Shown here piece after piece: positions 9,274-18,863 of a DNA stretch of 27,924 bases. The DNA is from Dinochytrium kinnereticum (taxonomy: Eukaryota; Chytridiomycota; Chytridiomycetes; Chytridiales; Chytridiaceae), in NCBI GenBank assembly GCA_027604005.1, contig JADGJT010000264.1, positions 5,692 through 33,615 of the forward strand. The letters run 5' to 3'. Each line of letters begins with the position of its first letter. Position 1 is the stretch's first letter. The notes under the pieces were generated by a model, which saw nothing but the letters and a program-made list of their open reading frames with translations, made no database searches and was not told the DNA's origin. A program made the translations under genes and the position numbers.

Positions 9274-11019
9274 ATGCTGCTGGCAAACGGCAGGAGGCTC
9301 CTCCGACACCGAATATTTCCAGCGACCACCAGGCGGACTAGCTCATTCGTGGGATTTGCGACCTCAACCACTTCTCGTGTTCCTGCTTCTGGGAAGTTGG
9401 GAGGGTCTCAAGTGGCTGCTGCTGGGGCTGGCGTCGCATTGCTGACGGCCGGATACTTCTTTTTTTCCCAATCCGCTGACGACAAGGGAATCATAGTGCC
9501 TCAAGAAAAAAAGAATCGGTCTGCCGACGTTATCCCGGCGTTGACAAAGGAGCAGGTTGATGGGAGGCTGAGGCATTTTGAGCAGAGCACTGTTGTTGGC
9601 GATTTGCCTGGCGGTCGGAGTTCTGGGCTGCTCTCTTTGTTTGGGTTTTCTGGAGATGCTGGCTCGAGTCTGCCTAAGCCACCTGTCGTGCGATTCGATA
9701 CCAACTCGGTCAACAGCAATGATCCCGTTGAGGATTATTACTGCCAGCACTTTTTTAATGGAAAACTGATTTTTAGGTTAGTGGACCGAACATTCTTTCA
9801 GCTCGCATCTTCATTGTATTTATAAGACCTCTTAGTGTGTTTGATGGACATGGTGGACCTGAATGCGCCGCCTTATTGTCAAAATACCTGGCCAGCTACA
9901 TCGCTCAAGCAATCTCAAAGCTCCCCGCTCTTCCACAAGACCATCTCATCAACCCTTCACCGCAGAGAAAAAGATTGGTGGAATCCGCACTGAAATCCGC
10001 ATTTCAAAATATGGATGCGGATATTATTGGAGGAGCCATTGACTTTGCTCCCGATAATCTTCCCCTGGACACTCGCATCAAAACGAATCTCCGCAGCGCG
10101 TTGGCGGGATCTTGCGCTTTGGTCGCATACATTGAGGGAAACGATGTTTATGTTTCTTGCACCGGTGATTCAAGGGCTGTTCTGGGCAGCAGAACTTCGG
10201 ATGGCCGTTTTACCTATGTCGACCTGAGCGCCGATCAAACGGTTAAAAACCCTAATGAGTACGCGAGACTTATTGAGGAACACCCTGGAGAGCTTGAAAC
10301 GGTGGTTGTTCGTGGCCGTGTTCTGGGAGGGCTGATGCCCACAAGAGCTTTTGGTAGGGTCTAAATTTTGGATTATTGTTGTATTGAGAATGTTGTGACT
10401 TGTAGGTGATGCTCGATACAAGTGGTCTTTGGATATCCAGAACAAACTTTTACCCGCCCTGAGCCGACGATCTACACCCAGAAATTACAAAACCCCACCC
10501 TACGTCACTGCCGAGCCTGAAGTTACACATTACCTTATCGACCCTAAGCGGGACAAATTCCTGGTACTGGCCACCGACGGGCTTTACGATGAATTGGAGA
10601 GCGAGGAGGTAGTCAGCGTGGTCGGAGAATACATGGTGTCGAAGGGCCTCGTTAGTCCTCAGACGGACGTCCCCCAACGGCCAAACCGATGGCTCCATGT
10701 CGATGACAACGCTGCTACTGATCTCCTCAGAAACGCGTTAGGCGGTTTGGATGAAGAGAAGACAAAGAAGCTTCTGGCTATTCCTGCGCCTTATTCCAGA
10801 CGGTACAGGGATGACATTACGATCAATGTGCTGTTCTTTGGAGAGAATGATGGACAGGATGACAGATCCCCTGAACAAAAGTCGAATGGAGCTTCTGTCA
10901 TAGCTTCTTCGGCTTCTGGGAAGCTGGCCCCCGTGGATTTGAGCCTAGCTGGGCCAAAGAGACACCGACTGAATGAATGGGCTACGTTTCTCTCTTTGAG
11001 CCTATCCTCAAAACTCTGA
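9274..11019 (+). CDS. PTC5: Mitochondrial PP2C-type Ser/Thr phosphatase, pyruvate dehydrogenase phosphatase-like
   Basis: Three exons give 544 residues: 9274-9776, 9836-10353, 10406-11019. The N-terminus MLLANGRRLLRHRIF...TTRRTS is basic and hydroxylated (matrix-signal-like). A hydrophobic stretch follows (AGAGVALLTAGYFFFS, about residues 52-67), suggesting an inner-membrane anchor. PP2C metal-binding motifs are present: VFDGHGG across intron 1, SCTGDSRAVLG, LATDGLYDELESEEV and RDDITINVLFF. Such enzymes dephosphorylate mitochondrial proteins, classically the E1-alpha subunit of pyruvate dehydrogenase, with Mn2+/Mg2+. Length and the insertions between motifs fit the PDP/Ptc5 group better than short cytosolic PP2Cs. 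The symbol is by similarity. Translation could in principle begin at GTG 9271, but ATG 9274 is the first ATG. Confidence 0.92.
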
Positions 11020-11201
11020 AAACGTTGTTCGAATCCACTCTTTCTTTGTATTTTTGTTCCTTGACCCATCCCATTCAACTTTTTTATTTTTGATCCAATA
11101 TATTTCTGTCAATTATTCTCGCTTGCAAATGTTTTCAGGTTCATTCAGGGGTTTAATAATACAGATAATCAACAAAACAAAATATACGATATAAAAATTA
11201 G

Positions 11202-12551
11202 TTATGTGAGAATAAAAATCAGGGGTAAGCCTAATGCTACAGAGAATCCCATGCCAGCAAACGTCCAAGTGAGCACCCTTGCTTCCTCTGCTGTATATCC
11301 ACCCTTAGGAGCACGTGGAAGCTCCTGCACGTCCTCCTCAACGACGTCAGGTGACGCCGAAGTCTGCCGTCGCCGTGGCGTTGCAGCTCCACTTGAGAGT
11401 AATGCCTGTTGAGAGAGATCAGTCCTCTCGGACTGATCGTCCTGCACCACCTCTACTGCGTCAGGAACTTCTCCATCAACAGTAATGGTCTCGCTACCGC
11501 CAGGATCTGACTCCACAGTCTCGTAATTTGATGTTGCTTCACGCAGGGCGCGTTTGGCGACGATGGTTATGAATATTACGGAACCGGCTAAGAAGACGAG
11601 GGAGAAGAGGATCGTGATGCATTTTGTTCTGAGATCGATTTCAACCTTCTCTGCACCAGCGAGGCTGCCCACGAGCGATCCTATGAAGCTATAAAGCACC
11701 GCGCCAGGGCTTTGGTTGCGTGGTTTTTTATATGAGATTGGAAGACAACAAAGTTCAATTTCTCCGTAAGGAACAGCGAAAAAAAAGCCTACATGTTTCC
11801 GAGGAGTGTAGCGAACATAACGGCAGGAAGCTATAATGGATGAGATGCGAAGCCATTCGAGGCAATAAAAGAAGTACCTTTATGCTGGTCAGGCTAAGAA
11901 TATAATTACACAATCCAAAGGGAACTATTGGAGACAATCGTAGCAAAAGGACGATCTTCCAGCCTTATTCACGGTCAATAATTTGAAGTCCGACAGCCAT
12001 TGCTCAAGTCTACCTTCTCGAGAGATGGCAGTATCAATAGCGGAAAGCGAGGGATCTGTTCTGACCCTCTTCTCAATCCACGGTCGCAGAGCCGTTCTGC
12101 CAAGAGCGAATGCGAGGAGAAGCCCACACTGATGGGATGATTTGGTCAAAGACGACAAGGAGACGATCAAACCTGGGATCCAAGAAGAACAATCCCTACA
12201 GCCAAATAAATGGGTTTGAATATGATACCTGCTGCCATGGTGATGAAAGAGGCTGGTGATAATGTTAGGAGAACACCATACAATAGTGGTAGTTCTCACC
12301 AGGCACCATGAGGCAGGTCATAGCTCCAAAGAACAGGACATAAATGACAGACCCGACGGCTTTATGGTTATTGATATACTCCAGGAACTCGAATATATGA
12401 GGTTTCGCCAGCGGGTACTATTTTGTATTCATCAGCTTTCAGGGCTTGCTCAAATGAGAGGATATACCACTTGGACGGCAGCAACGATCACAGCAGCCAG
12501 ACCCAATGCAATAAGGAAGTAGTAGCGCCATCTGTGCAATACGGCCAGCAT
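11202..12551 (-). CDS. TVP38: TVP38/TMEM64-family (VTT domain) Golgi/ER membrane protein
   Basis: Seven exons give 342 residues: 12551-12468, 12417-12300, 12252-12173, 12128-12014, 11963-11878, 11830-11793, 11709-11202. An N-terminal membrane helix (FLIALGLAAVIVAAVQV) is followed by the VTT domain with FGAMTCLMVPASFITMAAG, ALGRTALRPW, RLSPIVPFGLCNYILS and TLLGNIPGAVLYSFIGSLVG. That is the re-entrant-loop pattern of TVP38/DedA proteins, with the proline/glycine motifs intact. The C-terminal exon adds another membrane helix, an acidic linker (SDPGGSETITVDGEVPDAVE) and a final hydrophobic helix ending FILT. Family members are Golgi or ER proteins, and VTT relatives such as TMEM41B and VMP1 are lipid scramblases, so a lipid role is plausible here. 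An in-frame TGA lies upstream of ATG 12551, which fixes the start. It is divergent from GNA1 (156 bases). Confidence 0.92.
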
Positions 12552-12707
12552 AGCGACGTGTGGTGCGTATCGGTTGAGTGCGGCGGTCGATGTGGTGTTC
12601 GTTCAGCGCATCGGCATGCCCTATCAGGTTCAGTCTATCCGTCCGAGGAATGTCACCACCAGCACTTCAGAAATCCCTGTACCACTGCATCGATCCCAAC
12701 AATCGAA
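12552..12707. promoter_or_regulatory. Intergenic region between divergent TVP38 and GNA1
   Basis: These 156 bases between opposing ATGs must contain the promoters of both genes. No TATA box or recognisable operator is seen. Confidence 0.4.
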
Positions 12708-13637
12708 ATGCTCTTCTCCCAAAGCCTCATCTCCCAGGAGGTCCTCAAGGGCCTTGCCCCCGGATACACCATCAGGCCGCTCGCGCCGACTGATTACGAG
12801 AAAGGTGTGTGGATGCGAGGGTGGTAGACGGTGCTGATCGCGTTGCTTCAAGGCTTTTTGCAGACCCTGGGTGCTCTCACAAGTGTTGGGTCAATCTCAA
12901 AGGGTGACTTTTTGGGTAGGTGATGATGGATTGGGACCGCGTTGACCTTTCAGAAAGGTACTCTTATTTGAAGGCGCGAAATGATCAGTACTTCACCATT
13001 GGTAACGGCGCGCTGGATGAGGTGGCCCTTGCTGATTTGCTTTCTTTCTAGTGGTTGAGGACCTGAAGAACCAGAAGATTGTTGGGGCTGGCACTATTCT
13101 TGTTGAAAGGAAGTTTGTTCATAACAATGGATTGGTAAGGCTTTGATGTTAGTGGGCAAGTTTACTGATGAGATATTAGGTTGGTCACATTGAAGGTTTG
13201 AGATTTGTTGGAATTCGTAACTGAAGCGCGGGATATTAGATATTGTCACTGCTGAGTCTGCCCGGGGATTGAACCTTGGACGCCTGTGAGTTTGTTTCTG
13301 CCTGTCTTGCCCCTTTTTAACACGGCTTTCGCAAAGCATCATCGAGACTTTGAAACACATTGGAAAGGTCACTGGCTGCTACAAAAGTGAGATCATCTGC
13401 GCGTTTTCTCCCATGCTAACATTATAATTTCCTTCCTCTTTGAATCGGTAGTTATCCGTAAGTGCAATCAGCAGCATCTATTTGACACATTTCAGTGGAC
13501 TGCAGCGAGAAGAACATCCCCTTCTACAACAAGTGTGGTTTCGTGCAAAAGGTAACCAGCGGTACGGGCGTAGCTAACGTTGGAAGGAATATGAGATGGC
13601 TTGGTACATCAAGGAGAACGACAAGCCTAAGCTTTAA
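12708..13637 (+). CDS. GNA1: Glucosamine 6-phosphate N-acetyltransferase
   Basis: Ten exons give 171 residues, close to the usual GNA1 length: 12708-12804, 12853-12915, 12954-13001, 13052-13134, 13180-13195, 13240-13285, 13337-13386, 13452-13457, 13496-13551, 13587-13637. The enzyme transfers acetyl from acetyl-CoA to glucosamine-6-P in UDP-GlcNAc synthesis, feeding chitin, N-glycans and GPI anchors. Motifs: YTIRPLAPTDYEKGFLQTL, then KIVGAGTILVERKF, VGHIEDIVTAESARGLNLG (GNAT acetyl-CoA loop) and the GNA1 signature ILDCSEKNIPFYNKCGF, ending EYEMAWYIKEN. The gene is extremely fragmented. Exon 8 has 6 nt (TTATCC) and exon 5 has 16 nt. All junctions are GT-AG and the frame closes exactly. Confidence 0.95.
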
Positions 13638-13726
13638 ACCCGTCGTTTTGTCCCGTGTGGTTTTTGTTTAGTTCAACCTGAAATAAATACAACAGAAAGA
13701 TTGTCTCAATAATTATTGCAAAAATC

Positions 13727-14782
13727 ATGGTGAGGGCAAGAGGTTAGAGGAGGCACCCATGCTGACGGACCCACAGAACAGAATATTCGGAACATCGAAG
13801 CCAAAGGTCCCAAAGCCGACCGTTGGCGATGCGATTCGCGAGGTTTGCACAGTTTAATGCGGGGAAATTTGTAACCCATGGAAGACCGACAACAGAGTGG
13901 ATTCGGTTGAGGTTAAAATCAAAAAGCTCGATGCGGAGCTCATCAAATACAAGGACCAGCTTAAGAAGATGCGCGAGGGGCCTGCAAAGGTTTGAGGATT
14001 TTTTGGGTCCTCTTTGGCTCTGTTGCGGATGCTAAATGGATACCCTAGGAATCTGTGAAGCAGAAGGCTTTGAGGATTGTGAAGCAGAAGAAAATGTAGG
14101 GTCGTGGGGGAAAAGCGTTCTATATTAAATTCTGACTATGCATTTAGGTATGAAGGCCAGCGAGACCAACTTATGCAGCAGTCGTTTAATATGGAGCAAG
14201 GTAAGGTGCTATTTTTAAACAGTCTTTAATGGTATCAGCGACTATGGCCACTGAGAACCTGAAAAATACTATGGTAACCGTGGAGGCGATGAAGTCTGCG
14301 AATAAGGAGCTCAAGCAGCAGTACAAGAAGATCAACTTGGATAAAATTGAGGTAATCAAATAATTGGAAGGGTATTCTCTAATTTGACTTTAATGCCTTT
14401 CCTTTTTTAATGCTTTTATTTTCTTAGAAAATACAAGACGAGATGGAGGACCTTCTTGAGCAAGCAAACGAGATACAGGAAACGTTAGGCCGGTCGTATG
14501 CGTTACCGGATGATGTTGACGAGGCTGATTTGGAGGCGGGTAAGGATTGCAGTGCCATAATCAATATTGTTTCTCAAATCTATCCAGAACTTGAGGCTCT
14601 TGAGGATGAATTCATGGAAGAGGAGGAGGAGGTGCCTTCATATCTTCAGGAAGAACCCGAACTTCCCGAAACGTCTACATACGACCCCAATTCGACCCAG
14701 GTATGCTCTTAAAGATGATATCTGAACTAATAACGAGAAGGAGGCACCTGCTCAAGAAGGTCCAATGAAGATTGGAGTCTAA
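13727..14782 (+). CDS. VPS60: ESCRT-III subunit Vps60/CHMP5
   Basis: Nine exons give 217 residues: 13727-13729, 13777-13842, 13885-13989, 14049-14095, 14148-14200, 14239-14351, 14428-14539, 14588-14700, 14741-14782. Exon 1 codes only the initiator ATG; the next exon begins [14 protein letters not shown], which matches the CHMP5 N-terminus (M-N-R-x-F-G). The long basic then acidic helices follow: [58 protein letters not shown] and [17 protein letters not shown] subunits polymerise on endosomal membranes; Vps60 binds Vta1/LIP5 to stimulate Vps4 and drives multivesicular-body sorting. The acidic tail [13 protein letters not shown] and final GPMKIGV are normal for the group. It lies 89 bases after GNA1 on the same strand, with an AATAAA-like signal near 13682. 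Confidence 0.95.
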
Positions 14783-15031
14783 GAGATTTGGCTTGAGAGA
14801 AAACTGGATTTAAAGAACCAGGGTATCTACAATAATAGCCAAGCACTCCGTCTCTGGCAAGAAGATTCATGTGGAGGTCTAGTTTTCATCGAAGTCCCCT
14901 GCTTGCTTTCAAGCTTCTTCTTCCCCGCCCTCGATCACTTCCCTTCCCTTCCTTAATTACCCGCCTGAAAAGTACAACCTTATTCTGAGCCATGAAATAA
15001 TATATCATCCCGATTATCGTCATATCCCTTT
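14783..15031. other. Convergent intergenic region between VPS60 and the IMPACT gene
   Basis: About 250 bases containing only the two 3' ends. No gene or structured RNA is evident. Confidence 0.6.
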
Positions 15032-15994
15032 TTATGATTTTTTCAGCATCCCTGATTCCTCTAGAACATCCCTTGCGGCTTGATTGATATGCTTAAACCG
15101 AGCTGGACCAAGCTGCACCCCCCCGTACCATCTGGCTACAAGCACAACTACGTTCTGCATGTCGAGAATCTGCAGCAAGTGAAGCAGTCTACCCCCAGCA
15201 GCCTGCTCCCCATCATCATCGCAATCTTGCCGAATGATCACACCAGTAGTCTCTGGCCGATATTTTTGATTCCCCTTGTCTTTTTTATGGTGAACCTGCT
15301 TTTCTGGGCCAGGCGTTTTCGACGTGAGGCGGTAGGCCCAGATGAGATGGGTGCATCGAGCAATCTTGCCGTTTGATCTTAGGCTTTTTCTGACCTCGTC
15401 CAATTCTTCCATGGTCGACACGGATGCGCAAAAGCCTTGAAAGACGCTCCGTCTGTCGGTTATGGGGGATGATGCGACGTGAATCTTGACGGTGGAGATG
15501 GGATTAATGTCTTGATGCGAATGTTGTGCCATTTCGATCATGGCAGTGAGGTCTTCTGGTTCACTGGGGGATGATATGGGTTCCTCTGGAGGCATTGATT
15601 CGGGGATTGAGGCAGCGTACTCCAGATGAAGGGCTTTTAGACTTTGTTCTATGAGATCCAGCCATGAGTAGAGTACAACCTCTCCAGCCGTAAAAAGCTC
15701 AAAGCACTGCACCCGTAAAACATTGCAGTACTCCTCCAGCTGTAAAACCTCCCCAGAGGATCTTGGTAAGGGAAAGGGAAGTGAGGCAGAAGGAATTTGA
15801 ATGGCCTCCAAAGTTGGAGGCAAAGTTGATGGGTAGGTGTCTGGAAGGCTGATGACGATGAGGGCCTTATCCTCCGCTTGAGTGTAATCGTTCATGGGAA
15901 GACGGCATTCGACTCGTTGATCGCTGAAGGTCACTTCAGAGCCATAGATAGACTCGAGGACTTGCAGCTCCTCCTGCGCTTCCTCCTCTAACAT
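15032..15994 (-). CDS. YIH1: IMPACT/Yih1 homologue (RWD + UPF0029), inhibitor of Gcn2 activation
   Basis: This single exon of 320 residues is unusual among these intron-rich neighbours. The N-terminal RWD domain opens EEEAQEELQVLESIYGSEV, then PLPRSSGEVLQLEEYCNVL and the TYPSTLPPTLE strand. A poorly conserved linker precedes the C-terminal IMPACT domain (about residues 160-320) with MEELDEVRKSLRSNGKIARC, THLIWAYRL and the signature VVLVARWYGGVQLGPARFKH. Yih1/IMPACT competes with Gcn2 for Gcn1 through its RWD domain and damps the general amino-acid control response; it acts in the cytosol on ribosomes. Start ATG 15994 lies directly before the RWD core. The length is typical for IMPACT and longer than yeast Yih1. 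Confidence 0.93.
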   Translation of the reverse strand: MLEEEAQEELQVLESIYGSEVTFSDQRVECRLPMNDYTQAEDKALIVISLPDTYPSTLPPTLEAIQIPSASLPFPLPRSSGEVLQLEEYCNVLRVQCFELFTAGEVVLYSWLDLIEQSLKALHLEYAASIPESMPPEEPISSPSEPEDLTAMIEMAQHSHQDINPISTVKIHVASSPITDRRSVFQGFCASVSTMEELDEVRKSLRSNGKIARCTHLIWAYRLTSKTPGPEKQVHHKKDKGNQKYRPETTGVIIRQDCDDDGEQAAGGRLLHLLQILDMQNVVVLVARWYGGVQLGPARFKHINQAARDVLEESGMLKKS

Positions 15995-16270
15995 AATAAT
16001 CCTTAGTGATGGTCAAAAAAGGACACCCAACAAATTGAGTAATTAGGAGAGTCACCGAATCCCCTTCGGACCAAGCCCAGAACGCGGCAAACCGGCTCTC
16101 ACCCCGAGAGTTCCCATGGAGCCCGGTCCAGAACGCTGGCTCGCCAATTCATTCAAACGGAATTAAGAAAACAGCTGAACACGGTGTTTTATTTCACATA
16201 TACAGACATAAAGAAGTCAAGAGAAAGGACAAAATAAGATTAGGATTAAGGAAAGGATAAGGGCTTCTCT
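15995..16270. other. Intergenic region upstream of the IMPACT gene
   Basis: These 276 bases hold the IMPACT promoter side and the 3' end of the next gene. A GC-richer block at about 16060-16150 was checked for tRNA-like folding and not accepted. Nothing else is supported. Confidence 0.5.
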
Positions 16271-17413
16271 CTAAGTCTCGGCCGCTACCTCTGTAGCCTC
16301 AATCCCTCCAAGCTTGGAATCAACCAGAGTGTCGACGGAGCCTTTGGGGGCATCGTGCTTCTGAGCGGGCTCTCCGTCGGCTGGCGCAGCTGGGGTGGCT
16401 CCACGGGCTAATGTTTCAACGGAGTTTCGCAGAGACTAGTAAGGGGGTTAGGCATTGTTTTTGAATATACTGAGGATGCGTCTTACCGTGATTTCGTCGC
16501 CCATTTTCTGAAACAGAGAGAGAAAAAGTTAGCGATGTTGAACTGGGTTTAATCTTAAAAGTTTTAATATCTGTGCTCTCTCACCTCAATCGTCTTCTTG
16601 AGCTCCTCATTCTAAAAATCACCAGTCAGGACGTAGCCACGAAGTGAGCAAGGCAATCAAACCTCTCACCTCATTCTTAAGCTTGCTGTTCTCCTTGGAA
16701 AGCTCCACACTGGTTGTGGCCGGTCGACTGGGTGGCAACTTCTTAGCAGCTGACGCGGGTCGCGAACCCGTCTTGGCCTCGTCAGCTTTTGGCTCCGCCT
16801 TAATAAGAGCCCCCTTGGATCCCGTAAGCGTCGACTTGGACCCCAAAGCCTTCACAGGGGGTTTCGCTGCCGCTGAATTAGGAGCAGCAGCAGCAGGCTT
16901 CGCGCCCCCCTCTTTCAAAGAGGTTTTTGACCCAGCAGCTCCAACAGGCTTGGCAGCAGGGGGCTTCCCAGCTAAAGGAGAAGTCTTTGTCTTTGCAATG
17001 CTAGATTTGGAGTCTGTCAAAGCAGATTTGGACCCCGAAATGCTCGACTTTGACCCTGCAACCTCACTCTTAGGGCCAGTGCTGATGACCTGTGACTTTG
17101 ACGTATTGACCGCAGTCTTTGATGCCGTCATGGTGCCTTTTTTCGCTAAGTTGTTCCGGGAGTTGGTACGAGACCCTGGGGCCGTTCCGGATACACCCGC
17201 CGGCTTCTTGTTGGGCTGCGGTTGAGGTCGGCCCGAGGCAGTGGTCGGACGGGAAGGCGCCTTCTCTTCACCTGCAGTCTTCGGAGGAGCTGATGCGGGA
17301 ACTGTTTCGGGGTCAGGAGCGGTTCCAGGCTTCACGGACTCCTCGGTAGGTGCATCGGTGTGCCCCTCTTGGTGGGTGTCGACGGGGGGTGCGTCGGTTG
17401 CTGCGTCGGCCAT
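16271..17413 (-). CDS. Unrecognised disordered Lys/Ser/Ala/Pro-rich protein with C-terminal coiled coil
   Basis: Four exons give 318 residues: 17413-16670, 16611-16585, 16507-16487, 16435-16271. I do not recognise a family. Residues 1-60 are acidic and Pro/Thr-rich. Residues 60-100 are basic. Residues about 104-203 carry degenerate G-S-K-S/T-x-L/I units (GSKSSISGSKSALTDSKSS, GSKTSLKEGG, GSKSTLTGSKGALIK). Residues 236 to about 272 form a likely coiled coil (VELSKENSKLKNENEELKK, then TIEKMGDEITSLRNSVETLA) assembled across three splice junctions, with exons of 27 and 21 nt that are whole heptad-like units. The tail is disordered. Basic Ser/Lys repeats plus a short coiled coil recall microtubule- or nucleic-acid-binding scaffolds, but that is only a guess. 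The + strand open frame over it is a shadow. Confidence 0.8.
16805..17104 (-). repeat. Degenerate G-S-K-S/T-x-L/I coding repeat
   Basis: Within the unrecognised Lys/Ser-rich protein, residues about 104-203 contain roughly seven or eight imperfect copies of a Ser-Lys-Ser unit followed by a hydrophobic residue, spaced 7-8 residues in the densest part. The period is visible at the protein level and diverged at the DNA level. Confidence 0.7.
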
Positions 17414-17594
17414 TCTTTCAGGTAGGCTGTTGGTATAGCGGTTTTTGAAAAATGGGAGTGGGTGAAAATCTCAGACAAACACCCTTTTCCTTTGTTTGCG
17501 TGTTTGCGACAAGTCTCGGTTACTGAAGTTTTCCTGAAAGTATCACGGTTGCGTTGTTTGGTGGTGCTTAACGGACGACACCACCAAGGAGCAT

Positions 17595-18817
17595 TTATTC
17601 AGTCAGCGCGGCCCTCAGCTTGAGGTACGCATCGTCAACGCTGTCATTCACAATCACAAGGTCAACTGACCCTGGCTCCATCCCCCACTCCATCTCACCT
17701 TTGGCCGTTGTAAGCCTCTTATTCAAGCTCTCCTCAGTCTGTGAAGTGTGATAAGACACATAATTATCAATTGGCTTTTTCTACCAAAAGGAAAGAAAAG
17801 AAAGTATACTCATTTTCCTTACCTCGGTCCCTCGAGCCGTTAAACGGTTCTTCAAATCCTCGATAGATGGAGGCGCAAGGAATATGAAAACGGGTTTGAG
17901 GGGAAGGGCGGAGAACCTTGACGTTCCTGCCGCCAATTGGGATTGGATGATCTTGACTCCTTGCATCTAAAAGCGAGGAAATGAAAGATGAAGGGGAAAA
18001 AGAAAAAAAAAGAGGGTGAGCTTCCACATGTTTTCTCTTTCTTAAAGCTGCAGCTACATACATCAATGTCAAGAATCACATTACGGTTTTGAGAGAGGAC
18101 ATCCTCAACCGCCTGATACGAAGTTCCTATTTCCCCAGGATATTTTCAATATCCTACACTTGGCGTATATCGAGACTCACCGTAAAAGTTCCCTGAAAAT
18201 TGAGCATGCTCAATGAAGTTTCCCTTCTCAATATCTCTCTGCATTATTTCCGGGGTAACTGAATAAATACATTAACAATGACCGGAATAAAGTCAACTGA
18301 CTCACCAAAATGGTAATCTTTCCCAGTCTCTTCACCAGGCCTCGGCTTTCGCGTCGTGTCTACCGAAATCAATATATGGATAACAGGTCAAATTATGTAA
18401 AGTAACGCACAAAAAGTAAATAGCAAAGCGATTCAAAACTCACGCGAGACCGAAAACCCAAACCTGTCGGGAAACTCCTTGAACAGTCTCTTCAACAACG
18501 TAGACTTTCCTGCCCCTGAAGGCCCACAGATGATGATCGGTCTAACCGCTCCAGTGATCGAATCATCTTTTCCACAGTAGATCCTCCTTGTAGGCACTGT
18601 TGAACCCCGTTTTATGTCAGATCCAGATGTGTCCCTTGAATCAAGTAGAGAAAAGCAGTGCACCTCTGATCTGAGCCAGCGCAAATCCAGTCAGAAAGGC
18701 ACCCGTCCCATACGCAGCTCCTGCGTTCCATCTAACCCTCCCAACGATCGGAGCAGCACCCCTCCATCCCCGTTGAAGTCTCAGCAGCCTGTTGAGAAAC
18801 AAAGTTGAAAACCGCAT
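17595..18817 (-). CDS. GUK1: Guanylate kinase with N-terminal mitochondrial/membrane extension
   Basis: Seven exons give 263 residues: 18817-18664, 18596-18444, 18359-18306, 18258-18181, 18126-18062, 17966-17823, 17738-17595. The enzyme phosphorylates GMP to GDP with ATP. The core starts with [20 protein letters not shown] (P-loop) and has [18 protein letters not shown] (GMP site), [39 protein letters not shown] and the [11 protein letters not shown] helix. About 65 residues precede it. They start [20 protein letters not shown] (no acidic residues, amphipathic, matrix-signal-like) and contain [17 protein letters not shown], a likely membrane helix. Exon 1 was found from reading phase: its GT donor and the CAG acceptor at 18597 join in frame as QIR-V-PTRR. 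The core exon itself has no in-frame ATG before an upstream stop, which supports this model. ATGs of this gene and the Lnt-like gene are 46 bases apart. Confidence 0.9.
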
Positions 18818-18863
18818 TGTTGAGTTTCAAGTTTACGAAAAAAAAAGACACTATTTGGAAATC
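18818..18863. promoter_or_regulatory. 46-base spacer between divergent guanylate kinase and Lnt-like start codons
   Basis: This is the whole gap between two opposing ATGs. It contains an A-run (about 18839-18846) and no recognised motif. A bidirectional promoter is inferred. Confidence 0.4.

Noticed and set aside
16060..16150. Possible tRNA-like GC-rich block
   Set aside because: No acceptor-stem pairing, no GTTCGA-type T-loop and no A-box could be laid out.
16644..17225. 193-residue + strand open frame rich in Ala/Asp/Phe
   Set aside because: Mirror image of the Lys/Ser-rich protein on the other strand. Its composition is explained by the complement of the biased codons, and the - strand frame has matching splice sites downstream.
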